Assembly (NCBI GenBank): GCA_030524035.1
Contig: JAUNHG010000001.1
Span: forward strand, 465,250-529,249
Direction: 5' to 3'
Source: Kocuria sp.
GTDB taxonomy: Bacteria > Actinomycetota > Actinomycetes > Actinomycetales > Micrococcaceae
Length of the DNA: 64,000 bases
The position numbers and the translations under genes are program-made. The notes beneath the pieces are model-generated. The model saw only the letters and a list, made by a program, of their open reading frames with translations, did no database searches and was not told the DNA's origin. Of this stretch, positions 29,124 to 38,861 are shown piece after piece. Positions within the stretch are counted from its first letter, which is position 1; every line of letters begins with the position of its first letter.

Positions 29124-29780
29124 ATGACTACGACTTACGAACGCCAGATGAAGGGCATCCTGGGCAAAAAGCTCGGGATGACCCAGGTCTGGGACGAGGA
29201 CGGAAAGCTCGTCCCAGTCACCGTCGTGCAGGCCGACACCAACGTCGTGACTCAGCTGCGCACCGCGGAGAAAGATGGTTACTCCGCCATCCAGATCGGT
29301 TATGGCCAGATTGATCCCCGCAAGGTCACCAAACCATTGGCGGGCCATTTTGAAAAAGCCGGGGTGGCTCCCCGTCGTCACGTGGTAGAGGTTCGAACCT
29401 CCGACGCCGGCGACTACGAACTTGGCCAGGAATTGTCCGTCGAACTGTTTGAATCTGGGCAACTGGTTGACGTCGTGGGCACCACAAAAGGCAAAGGGAC
29501 CGCTGGTGTTATGAAGCGCCACGGATTCGCCGGTGTGGGTGCTTCTCATGGCCAGCACAAGAACCACCGCAAGCCAGGGTCCATCGGCAACGCATCTTTC
29601 GCCGCCCGTGTTTTTAAAGGTATGCGCATGGCCGGTCGTATGGGCCATAACCGCCACACGACCATGAACCTGAAGGTTCAGGCGGTTGACACCGAAAACT
29701 CCCTGCTTCTGATCAAGGGTGCCGTTCCTGGACCCAAGGGTTCGGTCGTCCTCGTCCGCACCGCAGTGAAGGGAGCCTGA
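29124..29780 (+). CDS. rplC: 50S ribosomal protein L3
   Basis: 218 residues. Core [19 protein letters not shown] is preceded by eight residues from ATG 29124 (GATAAGGACC upstream). The long loop reaching the peptidyl transferase centre includes [13 protein letters not shown] and [11 protein letters not shown]. Followed by rplD after 7 bases. Confidence 0.97.
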   Translation: MTTTYERQMKGILGKKLGMTQVWDEDGKLVPVTVVQADTNVVTQLRTAEKDGYSAIQIGYGQIDPRKVTKPLAGHFEKAGVAPRRHVVEVRTSDAGDYELGQELSVELFESGQLVDVVGTTKGKGTAGVMKRHGFAGVGASHGQHKNHRKPGSIGNASFAARVFKGMRMAGRMGHNRHTTMNLKVQAVDTENSLLLIKGAVPGPKGSVVLVRTAVKGA

Positions 29781-29787
29781 TCACGCT

Positions 29788-30414
29788 ATGGCAACTCAAA
29801 TCATCAAAGTGGACCTGCCTGCCGATATCTTTGACGCCCGCACTTCAGTACCGCTGATGCACCAGGTTGTTGTGGCCCAGCTGGCAGCTGCCCGTCAAGG
29901 TACCCATAAGACCAAGCGTCGCGGTGAAGTTTCCGGGGCAGGTCGCAAACCTTTCAAACAGAAAGGCACCGGTCGCGCGCGCCAAGGTTCTATTCGCGCT
30001 CCGCACATGACTGGCGGCGGCGTTGTGCACGGCCCCGTGCCGCGTGACTATTCCCAGCGCACTCCTAAAAAGATGAAAGCTGCTGCGCTGCGCGGAGCGT
30101 TGTCTGATCGTGCCCGCCATAACCGCATTCACGTTGTGGATTCTCTGGTTGAAGGTAATACTCCATCGACCAAAGCGGCTAAAACAGCATTGGCAGGTTT
30201 AACCGAACGAAAGAACGTGCTGGTGGTGCTCGACCGTCAGGATGACGTCGCCGCATTGTCGGTGCGCAACCTCGGCAATGTGCACAGCTTGTATGCCGAC
30301 CAGCTCAATACCTACGACGTTCTGGTCAATGATGACGTGGTCTTCACGAAGGCTGCTTACGACGCTTTTGTTGAGGCTGCCCAGAACGGCAAGAAGCAGG
30401 AGGACGCCAAGTGA
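29788..30414 (+). CDS. rplD: 50S ribosomal protein L4
   Basis: 208 residues. The exit-tunnel loop reads [19 protein letters not shown], unmodified at macrolide-associated positions as far as can be judged. L4 represses the S10 operon in enterobacteria; whether it does so here is not known. Its stop overlaps the rplW GTG start (GTGA). Confidence 0.97.
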   Translation: MATQIIKVDLPADIFDARTSVPLMHQVVVAQLAAARQGTHKTKRRGEVSGAGRKPFKQKGTGRARQGSIRAPHMTGGGVVHGPVPRDYSQRTPKKMKAAALRGALSDRARHNRIHVVDSLVEGNTPSTKAAKTALAGLTERKNVLVVLDRQDDVAALSVRNLGNVHSLYADQLNTYDVLVNDDVVFTKAAYDAFVEAAQNGKKQEDAK

Positions 30415-30710
30415 GTGTGACCTACAAGGACCCGCGCGACGTCATCATCGCCCCCGTGGTATCAGAGAAAGCTTATGGCTTGATCGATCAGGGGCAGTAC
30501 ACCTTCTTCGTCGCCACGGACGCCAACAAAATCGAAATTCGGCAAGCTGTTGAGGCCATCTTCGATGTCAAGGTGGCGTCCGTGAATACCGTGAACCGTG
30601 ACGGCAAGCGCAAGCGCACCCGCTTCGGTTGGGGGCAGCGCAACCGCACTAAGCGCGCCATCGTGACCCTTTCCGAGGGCACCATCGACATCTTCGGAGG
30701 CCAGGGCTAG
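30411..30710 (+). CDS. rplW: 50S ribosomal protein L23
   Basis: 99 residues; sits at the tunnel exit and docks trigger factor and SRP. GTG 30411 follows AGGAGGA within rplD and overlaps its stop. [20 protein letters not shown] and [20 protein letters not shown] are characteristic. Confidence 0.97.
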   Translation: MSVTYKDPRDVIIAPVVSEKAYGLIDQGQYTFFVATDANKIEIRQAVEAIFDVKVASVNTVNRDGKRKRTRFGWGQRNRTKRAIVTLSEGTIDIFGGQG

Positions 30711-30745
30711 TCGCCCACGGCCACACCTATCGAGGAACTTCAAAC

Positions 30746-31585
30746 ATGGCTATTCGTAAGCACAAGCCCACGACACCGGGTCGCCGTGGCTCGTCCGTTG
30801 CGGACTTCGCAGAGATCACCCGGTCAACTCCGGAAAAATCCTTGCTGCGCCCGCTGCCCAAGAAGGGTGGGCGTAACAACCTGGGGCGGATCACCACACG
30901 TCACAAGGGTGGTGGCCACAAGCGTCAGTACCGTGTGATTGACTTCCGTCGTCACGACAAGGACGGCGTGAACGCCAAGGTCGCCCACATTGAATACGAC
31001 CCCAACCGAACTGCGCGTATTGCGCTGCTGCACTATGTGGATGGCACCAAGCGCTACATTGTGGCGCCGAACCGGCTGAAGCAGGGTGACGTTGTGGAGA
31101 CCGGTCCGGCTGCTGATATCAAGCCCGGCAATAACCTCCCGCTACGCAACATTCCGGTTGGTACCGTGATCCACGCAGTGGAGCTGCGCCCGGGCGGCGG
31201 AGCCAAACTGGCTCGTTCAGCTGGGGCATCGGTGCAGCTTGTGGCCAAAGAAGGTAAATACGGTCAGCTCCGTCTGCCCTCCGGTGAAATCCGCAACGTT
31301 GATGTTCGTTGCCGCGCCACCGTGGGCGAAGTTGGCAACGCAGAACAAGCCAACATCAACTGGGGTAAGGCTGGACGGAACCGTTGGCGCGGAATCCGGC
31401 CAACCGTCCGTGGTGTGGTTATGAACCCGGTGGATCACCCGCACGGTGGTGGTGAAGGTAAGACTTCTGGTGGTCGTCATCCCGTGAACCCGAACGGTAA
31501 GCCTGAAGGCCGTACACGTCGCCCCAATAAAGAAAGCGACAAGCTCATCGTCCGTCGTCGTCGTACTGGCAAGAACAAGCGCTAA
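30746..31585 (+). CDS. rplB: 50S ribosomal protein L2
   Basis: 279 residues, near the peptidyl transferase centre. Contains [20 protein letters not shown] and the [20 protein letters not shown] stretch with the conserved His. ATG 30746 after GAGGAACTTCAAAC. rpsS follows by 14 bases. Confidence 0.98.
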   Translation: MAIRKHKPTTPGRRGSSVADFAEITRSTPEKSLLRPLPKKGGRNNLGRITTRHKGGGHKRQYRVIDFRRHDKDGVNAKVAHIEYDPNRTARIALLHYVDGTKRYIVAPNRLKQGDVVETGPAADIKPGNNLPLRNIPVGTVIHAVELRPGGGAKLARSAGASVQLVAKEGKYGQLRLPSGEIRNVDVRCRATVGEVGNAEQANINWGKAGRNRWRGIRPTVRGVVMNPVDHPHGGGEGKTSGGRHPVNPNGKPEGRTRRPNKESDKLIVRRRRTGKNKR

Positions 31586-31599
31586 GGGAGCCTTTAACC

Positions 31600-31881
31600 A
31601 TGCCACGCAGCCTAAAGAAGGGCCCTTTCGTTGACCAGCACCTTTTCGTCAAGGTGGCCAAGGAGAACGAGAAGGGCACCAAGAACGTCATCAAGACGTG
31701 GTCGCGCCGCTCGATGATCATCCCCGACATGTTGGGGCACACGATCGCCGTGCACGACGGCCGCAAGCACATCCCGGTGTTCATCACCGAGTCCATGGTT
31801 GGTCACAAACTCGGTGAGTTTGCTCCCACACGCACTTTCCGTGGCCATGTGAAGGACGACAAGAAGGGCAAACGCCGCTGA
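31600..31881 (+). CDS. rpsS: 30S ribosomal protein S19
   Basis: 93 residues. [16 protein letters not shown] and the C-terminal [20 protein letters not shown] match the family. Located between rplB and rplV as usual; ATG 31600 with AAGGGAGCC upstream. Confidence 0.98.
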   Translation: MPRSLKKGPFVDQHLFVKVAKENEKGTKNVIKTWSRRSMIIPDMLGHTIAVHDGRKHIPVFITESMVGHKLGEFAPTRTFRGHVKDDKKGKRR

Positions 31882-31936
31882 TCCTTCCGGTCCAGCAGTG
31901 TTGAGCACTTCGTCAAGAGACGAGAAGAGGAAAGCA

Positions 31937-32302
31937 ATGGAAGCCAAGGCATCCGCGCGCTATGTTCGCGTGACGCCGATGAAGGCCCGGCGCGTCGTCG
32001 ACCTGATCCGTGGCCACCAGGCACACGAAGCATTGGCTATTTTGAAGTTTGCCCCTCAGGGCGCTTCAGAGCCGGTGTATAAGGTTTTGTCGTCCGCTGT
32101 GGCTAATGCCCGTCAGACCGCCGACCGACAGGGTTTGCCCTTTCGCGAAGAAGATTTGGTGGTGTCCCAGGCCTTTGTGGATGAAGGGCCTACGATGAAG
32201 CGGTTCCGCCCGCGAGCCCAGGGGCGTGCCTACCGGATTAACAAGCGCACGAGCCACATCACTTTGGTCGTGGCCACCCCGGAGAACGAGGAGGTCCGCT
32301 AA
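31937..32302 (+). CDS. rplV: 50S ribosomal protein L22
   Basis: 121 residues from ATG 31937 (AGAGGAAAGCA upstream). [20 protein letters not shown], and a beta-hairpin tip [13 protein letters not shown] lining the exit tunnel. Immediately abuts the rpsC GTG start. Confidence 0.97.
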   Translation: MEAKASARYVRVTPMKARRVVDLIRGHQAHEALAILKFAPQGASEPVYKVLSSAVANARQTADRQGLPFREEDLVVSQAFVDEGPTMKRFRPRAQGRAYRINKRTSHITLVVATPENEEVR

Positions 32303-33139
32303 GTGGGACAGAAGATCAACCCGAACGGTTTCCGTCTGGGAATTACCACGAATCACGTATCACACTGGTTCGCGGATTCCAAGAAAGACGGTCAGCAGTA
32401 CAAAGACTACGTCCGCGAGGATGTTCAGATCCGCAAATTGATGGACACCGGCATGGAACGCGCCGGGATCTCAAAGGTGGAAATCGAACGTACTCGTGAC
32501 CGGGTCCGTGTTGATATCCACACCGCCCGTCCTGGCATTGTGATTGGCCGCCGTGGGGCAGAAGCGGATCGCATCCGTGGTGAATTGGAAAAGCTCACCG
32601 GTAAGCAGATTCAGTTGAACATCCTTGAAGTTAAGAACCCTGAGGCAGATGCTCAGCTGGTTGCCCAAGGTGTAGCTGAACAACTGGCTTCGCGTGTGGC
32701 CTTCCGCCGCGCTATGAAGAAAGCTATCCAGTCTGCGCAGCGTGCCGGCGCCAAGGGCATTCGTATCCAGTGTGCTGGCCGACTGGGTGGGGCAGAAATG
32801 TCTCGTTCGGAGTTTTACCGCGAGGGCCGTGTGCCCTTGCATACCCTGCGGGCCAACATCGACTATGGCTTTTTTGAAGCGAAGACCACTTTTGGCCGTA
32901 TCGGTGTGAAGGTGTGGATTTACAAAGGCGATGTGACGGATAAGGAACTCGCAGCTCAGGAAGCTGCTTCTCCTGCCCGTGGCCGGGGCGGCAATGACCG
33001 CCGTGGTAGCGGTGAGCGCCGTCGCCGCAATGACCGTAATGACCGTGGGGGGCGTCGCGGGGAGCGTACTGAACGCGCCGCTGAAGCCTCCACCGCTGAA
33101 GCCCAAGCTCCGGCGTCGAACGCAGAGGGTGATAACTGA
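32303..33139 (+). CDS. rpsC: 30S ribosomal protein S3 with long basic tail
   Basis: 278 residues. KH-domain motif [16 protein letters not shown] and helicase-associated region RGAKGI-type stretch ([16 protein letters not shown]). Beyond residue ~215 the protein continues with an Arg/Gly/Asn-rich low-complexity tail ([19 protein letters not shown]) and then an Ala/Glu-rich end; such tails are common in actinobacteria but absent from E. coli. GTG 32303; stop overlaps rplP ATG (TGATG). Confidence 0.97.
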   Translation: MGQKINPNGFRLGITTNHVSHWFADSKKDGQQYKDYVREDVQIRKLMDTGMERAGISKVEIERTRDRVRVDIHTARPGIVIGRRGAEADRIRGELEKLTGKQIQLNILEVKNPEADAQLVAQGVAEQLASRVAFRRAMKKAIQSAQRAGAKGIRIQCAGRLGGAEMSRSEFYREGRVPLHTLRANIDYGFFEAKTTFGRIGVKVWIYKGDVTDKELAAQEAASPARGRGGNDRRGSGERRRRNDRNDRGGRRGERTERAAEASTAEAQAPASNAEGDN

Positions 33140-33555
33140 TGCTCATCCCCCGTCGTGTGAAATACCGTAAACAACATCACCCCAAGCGCAGCGGTATGGC
33201 CAAGGGCGGTACCGAAGTGGTTTTTGGTGAGTGGGGAATCCAAGCACTGACACCGGCATATGTGACGAACCGGCAGATTGAGGCGGCCCGTATCGCCATG
33301 ACCCGTTACATCAAGCGCGGTGGCAAGGTATGGATCAATATTTACCCGGACCGTCCTTTGACGAAGCGCCCCGCTGAAACCCGTATGGGTTCCGGTAAAG
33401 GTTCTCCGGAATGGTGGGTCGCCAACGTTAAGCCTGGTCGTGTGATGTTTGAACTCGGTGGCGTCTCTGAAGAGGTCGCCCGCGAGGCTTTGCGCCTGGC
33501 CATCCACAAGCTCCCGATGAAAGCACGCATTGTGCGTCGTGAAGGCGGTGAATGA
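33139..33555 (+). CDS. rplP: 50S ribosomal protein L16
   Basis: 138 residues; organises the A-site tRNA region. [19 protein letters not shown] and [20 protein letters not shown] are diagnostic. Coupled to rpsC by TGATG; rpmC starts 3 bases after the stop. Confidence 0.98.
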   Translation: MLIPRRVKYRKQHHPKRSGMAKGGTEVVFGEWGIQALTPAYVTNRQIEAARIAMTRYIKRGGKVWINIYPDRPLTKRPAETRMGSGKGSPEWWVANVKPGRVMFELGGVSEEVAREALRLAIHKLPMKARIVRREGGE

Positions 33556-33558
33556 TCA

Positions 33559-33810
33559 ATGGCTGTTGGATCTAAGGATCTGAGCATTGACAAGCTCGAC
33601 GAGCTCGATAACGACGCTTTGTACACCGAGCTTAAGAAGGCCAAGGAAGAGCTGTTCAATTTGCGCTTCCAGGCAGCGACTGGGCAGCTCGAATCGAATG
33701 GTCGGTTAAAGGCCGTTAAGCGCGACATCGCCCGCATCTACACGATTCTGCGCGAGCGTGAGCTCGGAATCCGTGCCACAAATACCACTGATGAGGATGA
33801 TGCCAAGTGA
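33559..33810 (+). CDS. rpmC: 50S ribosomal protein L29
   Basis: 83 residues, two-helix protein at the tunnel exit with the [16 protein letters not shown] motif. Slightly long, with extra residues at both ends. GTGA overlap with rpsQ. Confidence 0.96.
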   Translation: MAVGSKDLSIDKLDELDNDALYTELKKAKEELFNLRFQAATGQLESNGRLKAVKRDIARIYTILRERELGIRATNTTDEDDAK

Positions 33811-34085
33811 CCGAGCAGGCACAGAAGACTGAGGAGCGCGGTTACCGCAAGACCCGTCGCGGGTACGTGACCTCCGACAAAATGAATAAGACCGTAGTTG
33901 TGCAGTTGCAGGACAACGTGAAACACGCCCTCTACGGCAAGGTCATGCGTCGCTCTAAGAAAGTCAAAGCTCACGACGAAGAAAATTCGTGCGGCATTGG
34001 CGACTTGGTGCTGCTTGCCGAAACCCGGCCCTTGTCCGCAGACAAGCACTGGCGCGTTGTGGAGATCCTTGAAAAAGCCAAGTGA
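33807..34085 (+). CDS. rpsQ: 30S ribosomal protein S17
   Basis: 92 residues from GTG 33807, which overlaps the rpmC stop. [35 protein letters not shown] and [18 protein letters not shown] are typical. Last gene of the S10 operon here; two strong hairpins follow. Confidence 0.97.
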   Translation: MTEQAQKTEERGYRKTRRGYVTSDKMNKTVVVQLQDNVKHALYGKVMRRSKKVKAHDEENSCGIGDLVLLAETRPLSADKHWRVVEILEKAK

Positions 34086-34093
34086 TTCTCCCA

Positions 34094-34129
34094 TGACTAC
34101 ATAGGTCTGATTTCAGCCCTATGTAGTCA
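34094..34129 (+). terminator. rpsQ: First hairpin after rpsQ
   Basis: Perfect 12-bp stem TGACTACATAGG (34094-34105) with CCTATGTAGTCA (34118-34129), loop of 12 bases that can pair further (CTG/CAG). Nine bases after the rpsQ stop. Confidence 0.7.
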
Positions 34130-34130
34130 C

Positions 34131-34176
34131 CATGGCCCGCCCTTTCCCTTGTTGTTAATAAGGGGGGCGGGCCATG
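34131..34176 (+). terminator. rpsQ: Second, GC-rich hairpin after rpsQ
   Basis: CATGGCCCGCCC (34131-34142) pairs with GGGCGGGCCATG (34165-34176), and CCCTT/AAGGG extends the stem inside. It begins one base after the first hairpin. Together they should end S10-operon transcription, so the spc operon needs its own promoter. Confidence 0.75.
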
Positions 34177-34267
34177 ATGCGTCTCACAGCAGTGTGCCGA
34201 CTCTGTCGTCAACATGGTATTGTTAGCGACTTGTGTGGGTATATCTGTGCCCATGCCCCTCTGCTCT

Positions 34268-34356
34268 TTCGTGCCAGCGCATAATGCGCGCAGCATTTTA
34301 ATGCCCTCTAGTGGGCACGCGATAACGCTTGCGCGTCCACATGCTTCTGGCACGAA
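34268..34356 (+). ncRNA. Candidate structured leader RNA upstream of rplN (four-way junction)
   Basis: Closing helix P1: TTCGTGCCAG (34268-34277) with CTGGCACGAA (34347-34356), 10 perfect pairs. Inside are three hairpins: GCGCA-TAA-TGCGC (34277-34289), GCAT-TTTA-ATGC (34293-34304), and GTGG/CCAC plus ACGCG/CGCGT (34311-34340) with a two-base bulge. GTGCC of P1 could pair instead with GGCAC at 34314-34318, which would open P1. The element ends ~150 bases before rplN, in a 419-base gene-free spacer. No known Rfam class is recognised. Transcription and fold are untested. Confidence 0.4.
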
Positions 34357-34504
34357 TAGGCCGAGCCCCTGCCACATCGAGTGCGCTCAGCACCCACAAC
34401 GCGTGGTGGAGGGGAATCTATCCGACGAGCTGTTCCGCTAGGCCCGCCCCTGAAAAGTATTGATCGAAGGGTGCTGGAACCGGCGTGACGACAGGAGACA
34501 ACAA

Positions 34505-34873
34505 GTGATTCAGCAGGAGTCGCGGCTAACCGTGGCCGACAACTCGGGTGCGAAGGAAATCCTGACCATCCGTGTTCTCGGTGGATCAGGTCGCCGCTAC
34601 GCAGGCATCGGTGACACCATCGTCGCCACCGTGAAGGATGCCACCCCCGGCGGGAACGTCAAGAAAGGCGACGTCGTAAAGGCCGTCGTCGTTCGTACCA
34701 AGAAGCAGCGCCGCCGCCCAGATGGTTCCTACATTCGTTTTGACGAAAACGCCGCAGTGATCCTCAAGTCTGACGGTGACCCCCGTGGCACCCGTATCTT
34801 CGGTCCGGTAGGGCGCGAACTACGCGACAAGAAATTCATGAAGATCATCTCGCTGGCTCCGGAGGTGCTCTGA
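34505..34873 (+). CDS. rplN: 50S ribosomal protein L14
   Basis: 122 residues, exact family length, from GTG 34505 (GACAGGAGACAACAA upstream). [20 protein letters not shown] and [17 protein letters not shown]. First gene of the spc operon; its stop overlaps the rplX start (TGATG). The longer in-frame version from 34460 has no family support. Confidence 0.98.
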   Translation: MIQQESRLTVADNSGAKEILTIRVLGGSGRRYAGIGDTIVATVKDATPGGNVKKGDVVKAVVVRTKKQRRRPDGSYIRFDENAAVILKSDGDPRGTRIFGPVGRELRDKKFMKIISLAPEVL

Positions 34874-35217
34874 TGCCTAAGTTCAAGATCAAGACCGGAG
34901 ATCTGGTACAGGTTATTTCCGGCAAAAAAGACAACAAAGGCAAGCAGGGCAAGGTTCTGCGTGTCATCCCAGAAACCCAGCGTGTGGTTGTTGAGGGCGT
35001 CAATGTGGTAACCCGCCACAAGCGCGCCACGATGCAAGGTGAGGCCGGCGGTATCGAGAAAGTCGAAGCCCCGATCCACATCTCGAACGTGGCCCTCGTG
35101 GACCCCGAAACGAAAAAGCCAACCAAAGTTGGCTACCGCATCGAGACCGTCGAGCGCAATGGCCGCACCAAGACCGTTCGTGTTCGCGTGTCCAAGAGCA
35201 CTGGTAAGGATCTGTGA
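34873..35217 (+). CDS. rplX: 50S ribosomal protein L24
   Basis: 114 residues; assembly initiator. KOW motif in [20 protein letters not shown] near the N-terminus and NVVTRHKRA. Start and stop overlap neighbours (TGATG on both sides). Confidence 0.97.
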   Translation: MPKFKIKTGDLVQVISGKKDNKGKQGKVLRVIPETQRVVVEGVNVVTRHKRATMQGEAGGIEKVEAPIHISNVALVDPETKKPTKVGYRIETVERNGRTKTVRVRVSKSTGKDL

Positions 35218-35774
35218 TGACCGAAACCATCGTTCCGAGCTTTAAGACAAAGTTCAAAGAAGTTGTTGTTCCTGCGCTGCAGGAAGAATTCAACTACCCC
35301 AACGTCATGCAGACCCCACGCATCGTCAAGGTGGTCGTCAACATGGGCGTGGGGGATGCCGCCAAGGATTCCAAATTAATTGACGGTGCAGTACGTGATT
35401 TGACCGCTATCACCGGTCAAAAACCCGTGATTAATCGCGCCAAAAAATCTATAGCGCAGTTCAAACTGCGTGAAGGGATGCCCATCGGCTGCCACGTGAC
35501 GCTGCGGGGTGACCGTATGTGGGAGTTCTTGGACCGTTTGGTGAGTTTGGCTCTGCCCCGTATCCGTGACTTCCGTGGCCTATCAGACCGCCAGTTTGAC
35601 GGCAACGGGAACTACACCTTTGGTTTGACCGAACAGTCGATGTTCCATGAAATCGATCAAGACCAGATCGACCGTGTGCGTGGTATGGACATCACCGTGG
35701 TCACTACCGCCAAGACCGATGATGAAGGCCGTGCGTTGCTACGAGCGCTCGGTTTTCCCTTCAAAACCAACTGA
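35217..35774 (+). CDS. rplE: 50S ribosomal protein L5
   Basis: 185 residues; binds 5S r[43 protein letters not shown] and FPEI-like region replaced by [15 protein letters not shown] 35217 (TGATG with rplX) is preferred to GTG 35214. In many bacteria rpsN follows; only 88 non-coding bases are present here, so rpsN is absent from this site. Confidence 0.97.
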   Translation: MTETIVPSFKTKFKEVVVPALQEEFNYPNVMQTPRIVKVVVNMGVGDAAKDSKLIDGAVRDLTAITGQKPVINRAKKSIAQFKLREGMPIGCHVTLRGDRMWEFLDRLVSLALPRIRDFRGLSDRQFDGNGNYTFGLTEQSMFHEIDQDQIDRVRGMDITVVTTAKTDDEGRALLRALGFPFKTN

Positions 35775-35862
35775 CGACTACGTCTCAGGTCCTCGCCCTG
35801 CGGTAGCGCTCGATGCGCAAAGCCCGGTGAGGAAACCAAGACGAGGAAGGGCATGAGCCCAC

Positions 35863-36261
35863 ATGACGATGACAGATCCTGTTGCAGACATGCTGACCCG
35901 TCTGCGCAACGCAAACTCCGCGTATCACGACACCGTGAGCATGCCGTACTCCAAGCTCAAGGCACGTGTTGCTGAGATTTTGAAGACCGAAGGCTACATC
36001 GCTGACTGGTCTGAAGAACCCGCCAAGGTCGGCAAGACCCTGGTGTTAACCCTGAAATTCGGCCCACAACGTGAACGTTCGATCGCTGGGGTACGCCGTA
36101 TTTCCAAGCCGGGCTTGCGTGTTTATGCCAAGTCCACCAACCTGCCGCGCGTTCTGGGTGGGCTGGGAATCGCCATTCTCTCAACTTCTTCTGGCCTGCT
36201 GACGGATAAGCAAGCTGCCAAGAAGGGTGTGGGCGGCGAGGTCCTGGCCTACGTCTGGTGA
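35863..36261 (+). CDS. rpsH: 30S ribosomal protein S8
   Basis: 132 residues. [20 protein letters not shown] and [20 protein letters not shown]; the C-terminal [21 protein letters not shown] is characteristic. The AGGAAGG upstream is about 15 bases from the ATG, rather far. S8 is the translational repressor of spc in E. coli. Confidence 0.97.
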   Translation: MTMTDPVADMLTRLRNANSAYHDTVSMPYSKLKARVAEILKTEGYIADWSEEPAKVGKTLVLTLKFGPQRERSIAGVRRISKPGLRVYAKSTNLPRVLGGLGIAILSTSSGLLTDKQAAKKGVGGEVLAYVW

Positions 36262-36291
36262 TCCGGTAGCAGAGAAAGGAAGGAAGAGAAC

Positions 36292-36828
36292 ATGTCACGT
36301 ATTGGACGTCTCCCCATCTCTGTGCCCGCCGGCGTTGAGGTGAAGATTGATGGCTCCCATGTGTCTGTGAAAGGACCCAAAGGGGAGTTGAGCCACACCG
36401 TGGCCGCACCGATCGAGCTTTCTCAGGAAGACGGCACGATCACGGTTACTCGTCCTGATGACGAACGTGATTCTCGTTCGTTGCACGGACTGACCCGTAC
36501 CCTGATTAACAACATGATCGTGGGTGTGACCGACGGTTACAGCAAAGGCCTAGAGATTGTCGGCACCGGTTACCGCGTGCAGGCTAAAGGTCGTGACCTG
36601 GAGTTTGCTCTGGGTTACTCCCACCCGGTCACTTTTGAAGCCCCAGAGGGCATTGATTTTGTGGTGGATGGGGCAAACAAGCTGACGGTCAACGGGATTG
36701 ACAAGCAGCAGGTCGGCCATGTGGCTGCGAAAATTCGCGGTTTGCGTGCCCCTGAGCCCTACAAGGGCAAAGGCATTCGCTACGCAGGCGAACAGATTCG
36801 TCGCAAGGCCGGAAAGGCAGGTAAGTGA
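36292..36828 (+). CDS. rplF: 50S ribosomal protein L6
   Basis: 178 residues with two similar domains; second ends [40 protein letters not shown] at the start; AGGAAGGAAGAGAAC upstream of ATG 36292. Confidence 0.98.
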   Translation: MSRIGRLPISVPAGVEVKIDGSHVSVKGPKGELSHTVAAPIELSQEDGTITVTRPDDERDSRSLHGLTRTLINNMIVGVTDGYSKGLEIVGTGYRVQAKGRDLEFALGYSHPVTFEAPEGIDFVVDGANKLTVNGIDKQQVGHVAAKIRGLRAPEPYKGKGIRYAGEQIRRKAGKAGK

Positions 36829-36830
36829 TC

Positions 36831-37202
36831 ATGACTGTGAAGATCAAGGGCAAATCCAAGGCGGCACAGCGTGCACGTCGGCACGCCCGGGTTCGCAAGT
36901 ACATCACCGGTACTGCCGAACGCCCGCGTTTGGTCGTTACCCGATCAAGCCGTCATATGTTTGTGCAGGTTATCGACGATGCGCGCGGTGTCACTTTGGT
37001 TTCTGCATCCACCATGGAAGCTGAGCTACGTGGCACTGAGGCTGATAAATCCACCAAGGCAAAGCGCGTTGGCGAGCTGATCGCCGAACGCGCTAAGGCC
37101 GCAGGCATTGAGGCCGTCGTGTTCGACCGCGGTGGCAACAAATACCACGGTCGAGTGGCTGCCGTCGCGGACGGAGCCCGTGAGGGAGGTCTGGCACTGT
37201 GA
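36831..37202 (+). CDS. rplR: 50S ribosomal protein L18
   Basis: 123 residues; 5S rRNA-binding. [40 protein letters not shown] and [23 protein letters not shown] 36831, two bases after the rplF stop, is preferred over GTG 36825. GTGA overlap with rpsE. Confidence 0.97.
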   Translation: MTVKIKGKSKAAQRARRHARVRKYITGTAERPRLVVTRSSRHMFVQVIDDARGVTLVSASTMEAELRGTEADKSTKAKRVGELIAERAKAAGIEAVVFDRGGNKYHGRVAAVADGAREGGLAL

Positions 37203-37891
37203 GCGAACAGAGCACTGAAAACACTGAAAATCTGACAACTGAGGCAAATAACGACTCCACCACTGAACAACGTGGAGGGCGTGGTGAGCGTGGTGGTCGA
37301 AACAACGACCGTGGAGGCCGTTCCGGTCGCGGTGAACGCGGTGGTCGTGGACGTGAGCGCGATGAAGAAAAGGACAAGTTCCTCGAGCGTGTTGTGACCA
37401 TCAACCGTGTGGCCAAAGTGGTCAAGGGTGGACGCCGGTTCAGCTTTACTGCCTTGGTAGTCGTCGGTGACGGCGACGGCATGGTCGGTGTGGGTTACGG
37501 GAAAGCCAAGGAAGTGCCTGCTGCAATTTCCAAAGGCGTTGAAGAAGCGAAGAAAAACTTCTTCCGCGTCCCGCGTGTGGAAAAGCGCACCATCCCGCAC
37601 CGTGTGCAGGGTGAAGCCGCCGCTGGTGTGGTGATGCTGCGTCCGGCGACACCGGGTACCGGTGTGATCGCTGGTGGTCCGGTGCGTGCAGTGCTGGAAT
37701 GCGCAGGCATCCATGACGTTCTTTCGAAGTCCCTTGGGTCTTCCAACCAGATCAACATCGTGCACGCGACCATTGAGGCTCTCCGTCAGCTCGAAGAGCC
37801 TGCGGCCGTTGCGGCTCGCCGTGGCTTGCCTATGGACGAAGTTGTTCCCGCTCCGCTGTTGCGCGAACTCCAGCAAAAGGCAGGTGCGTGA
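37199..37891 (+). CDS. rpsE: 30S ribosomal protein S5 with Gly/Arg-rich N-terminal extension
   Basis: 230 residues. A 60-residue acidic then Arg/Gly-rich extension ([20 protein letters not shown]) precedes the S5 core: [33 protein letters not shown] and the C-terminal domain with [20 protein letters not shown]. The loop tied to spectinomycin resistance (VKGGRRF) looks unaltered. GTG 37199 overlaps the rplR stop. Confidence 0.97.
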   Translation: MSEQSTENTENLTTEANNDSTTEQRGGRGERGGRNNDRGGRSGRGERGGRGRERDEEKDKFLERVVTINRVAKVVKGGRRFSFTALVVVGDGDGMVGVGYGKAKEVPAAISKGVEEAKKNFFRVPRVEKRTIPHRVQGEAAAGVVMLRPATPGTGVIAGGPVRAVLECAGIHDVLSKSLGSSNQINIVHATIEALRQLEEPAAVAARRGLPMDEVVPAPLLRELQQKAGA

Positions 37892-37892
37892 G

Positions 37893-38099
37893 ATGACGCA
37901 GAAGCGAATCCAGGCCGATGGTCGGGAGTTGAAGATCACCCAGGTCCGCTCCCAGATCGGGCAGAAGCAGAATATGCGTGACACGTTACGTTCGTTGGGT
38001 CTCAAACGGCCCGGCAATGTTGTGGTCCGCAAAGCCGATGAGGTAACCGCAGGCATGATTAATACTGTGGCTCACCTTGTGACGGTTGAGGAGGTCTGA
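37893..38099 (+). CDS. rpmD: 50S ribosomal protein L30
   Basis: 68 residues from ATG 37893, one base after the rpsE stop. [20 protein letters not shown] and [20 protein letters not shown] fit L30. rplO starts 2 bases after the stop. Confidence 0.95.
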   Translation: MTQKRIQADGRELKITQVRSQIGQKQNMRDTLRSLGLKRPGNVVVRKADEVTAGMINTVAHLVTVEEV

Positions 38100-38101
38100 G
38101 C

Positions 38102-38587
38102 ATGGCTGAGAACACTGAGAAAGTCACTGTTGGCGCACGGACTCAAGATGCGCTGAAGATCCATCACCTCAAACCAGCGCCGGGTGCGAAGAAAGCGCGC
38201 ACCCGGGTGGGTCGTGGTGAGGCCTCCAAGGGTAAAACAGCAGGCCGTGGCACTAAGGGGACCAAGGCGCGCTATCAGGTGAAGCCTGGTTTCGCGGGTG
38301 GTCAGCTGCCGCTGCACATGAGGTTGCCGAAGTTGCGCGGGTTTACTAACCCCTTCCGTGTTGAATACCAGGTGGTCAACCTTGATCGTCTGGGCGAACT
38401 ATTCCCCCAAGGCGGAACGGTCAGCATCGACGATCTCGTGGCCAAGGGTGCGGTCCGGAAAAATCAGCCCGTGAAGGTCCTCGGGGACGGTGAAATTTCT
38501 GTGGCCGTTAATGTAACCGCCAACAAATTCTCGGCATCTGCCGCCGAGAAGATTGCTGCCGCTGGAGGGTCCACCACCACGGTGTGA
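38102..38587 (+). CDS. rplO: 50S ribosomal protein L15
   Basis: 161 residues. [20 protein letters not shown] with [19 protein letters not shown], a typical glycine/lysine-rich N-terminus, then [15 protein letters not shown] hairpin lies 34 bases after the stop, before secY. Confidence 0.97.
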   Translation: MAENTEKVTVGARTQDALKIHHLKPAPGAKKARTRVGRGEASKGKTAGRGTKGTKARYQVKPGFAGGQLPLHMRLPKLRGFTNPFRVEYQVVNLDRLGELFPQGGTVSIDDLVAKGAVRKNQPVKVLGDGEISVAVNVTANKFSASAAEKIAAAGGSTTTV

Positions 38588-38620
38588 TGCGTTCGGGTAA
38601 CTGCCCGGATGTGTACCTGC

Positions 38621-38656
38621 GAAGGCCCCCATTCCTAGTTCCGGATGGGGGCCTTC
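38621..38656 (+). terminator. rplO: Hairpin between rplO and secY
   Basis: Perfect 12-bp stem GAAGGCCCCCAT (38621-38632) with ATGGGGGCCTTC (38645-38656), loop of 12 bases, no U tract. It suggests that secY-adk-map has a promoter of its own in 38657-38861. Confidence 0.7.
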
Positions 38657-38861
38657 ACCTACTGTGAGACGTCCCTCGCCATCACGATGCTGTGTTTTGT
38701 CACCATTTCGTTAGACTTGCTGAAGCCCATGAGGGGCCACCAGCATCAGCGACGCCGATATTTACTCAGGTGGATTCGTCAGGATCTGATCTGATGTCGG
38801 AGTGGTGGCTTTGATGCGACCGGCCGGTCCACGGTCGAAACCAAGACCCAAGGAGAGATCT

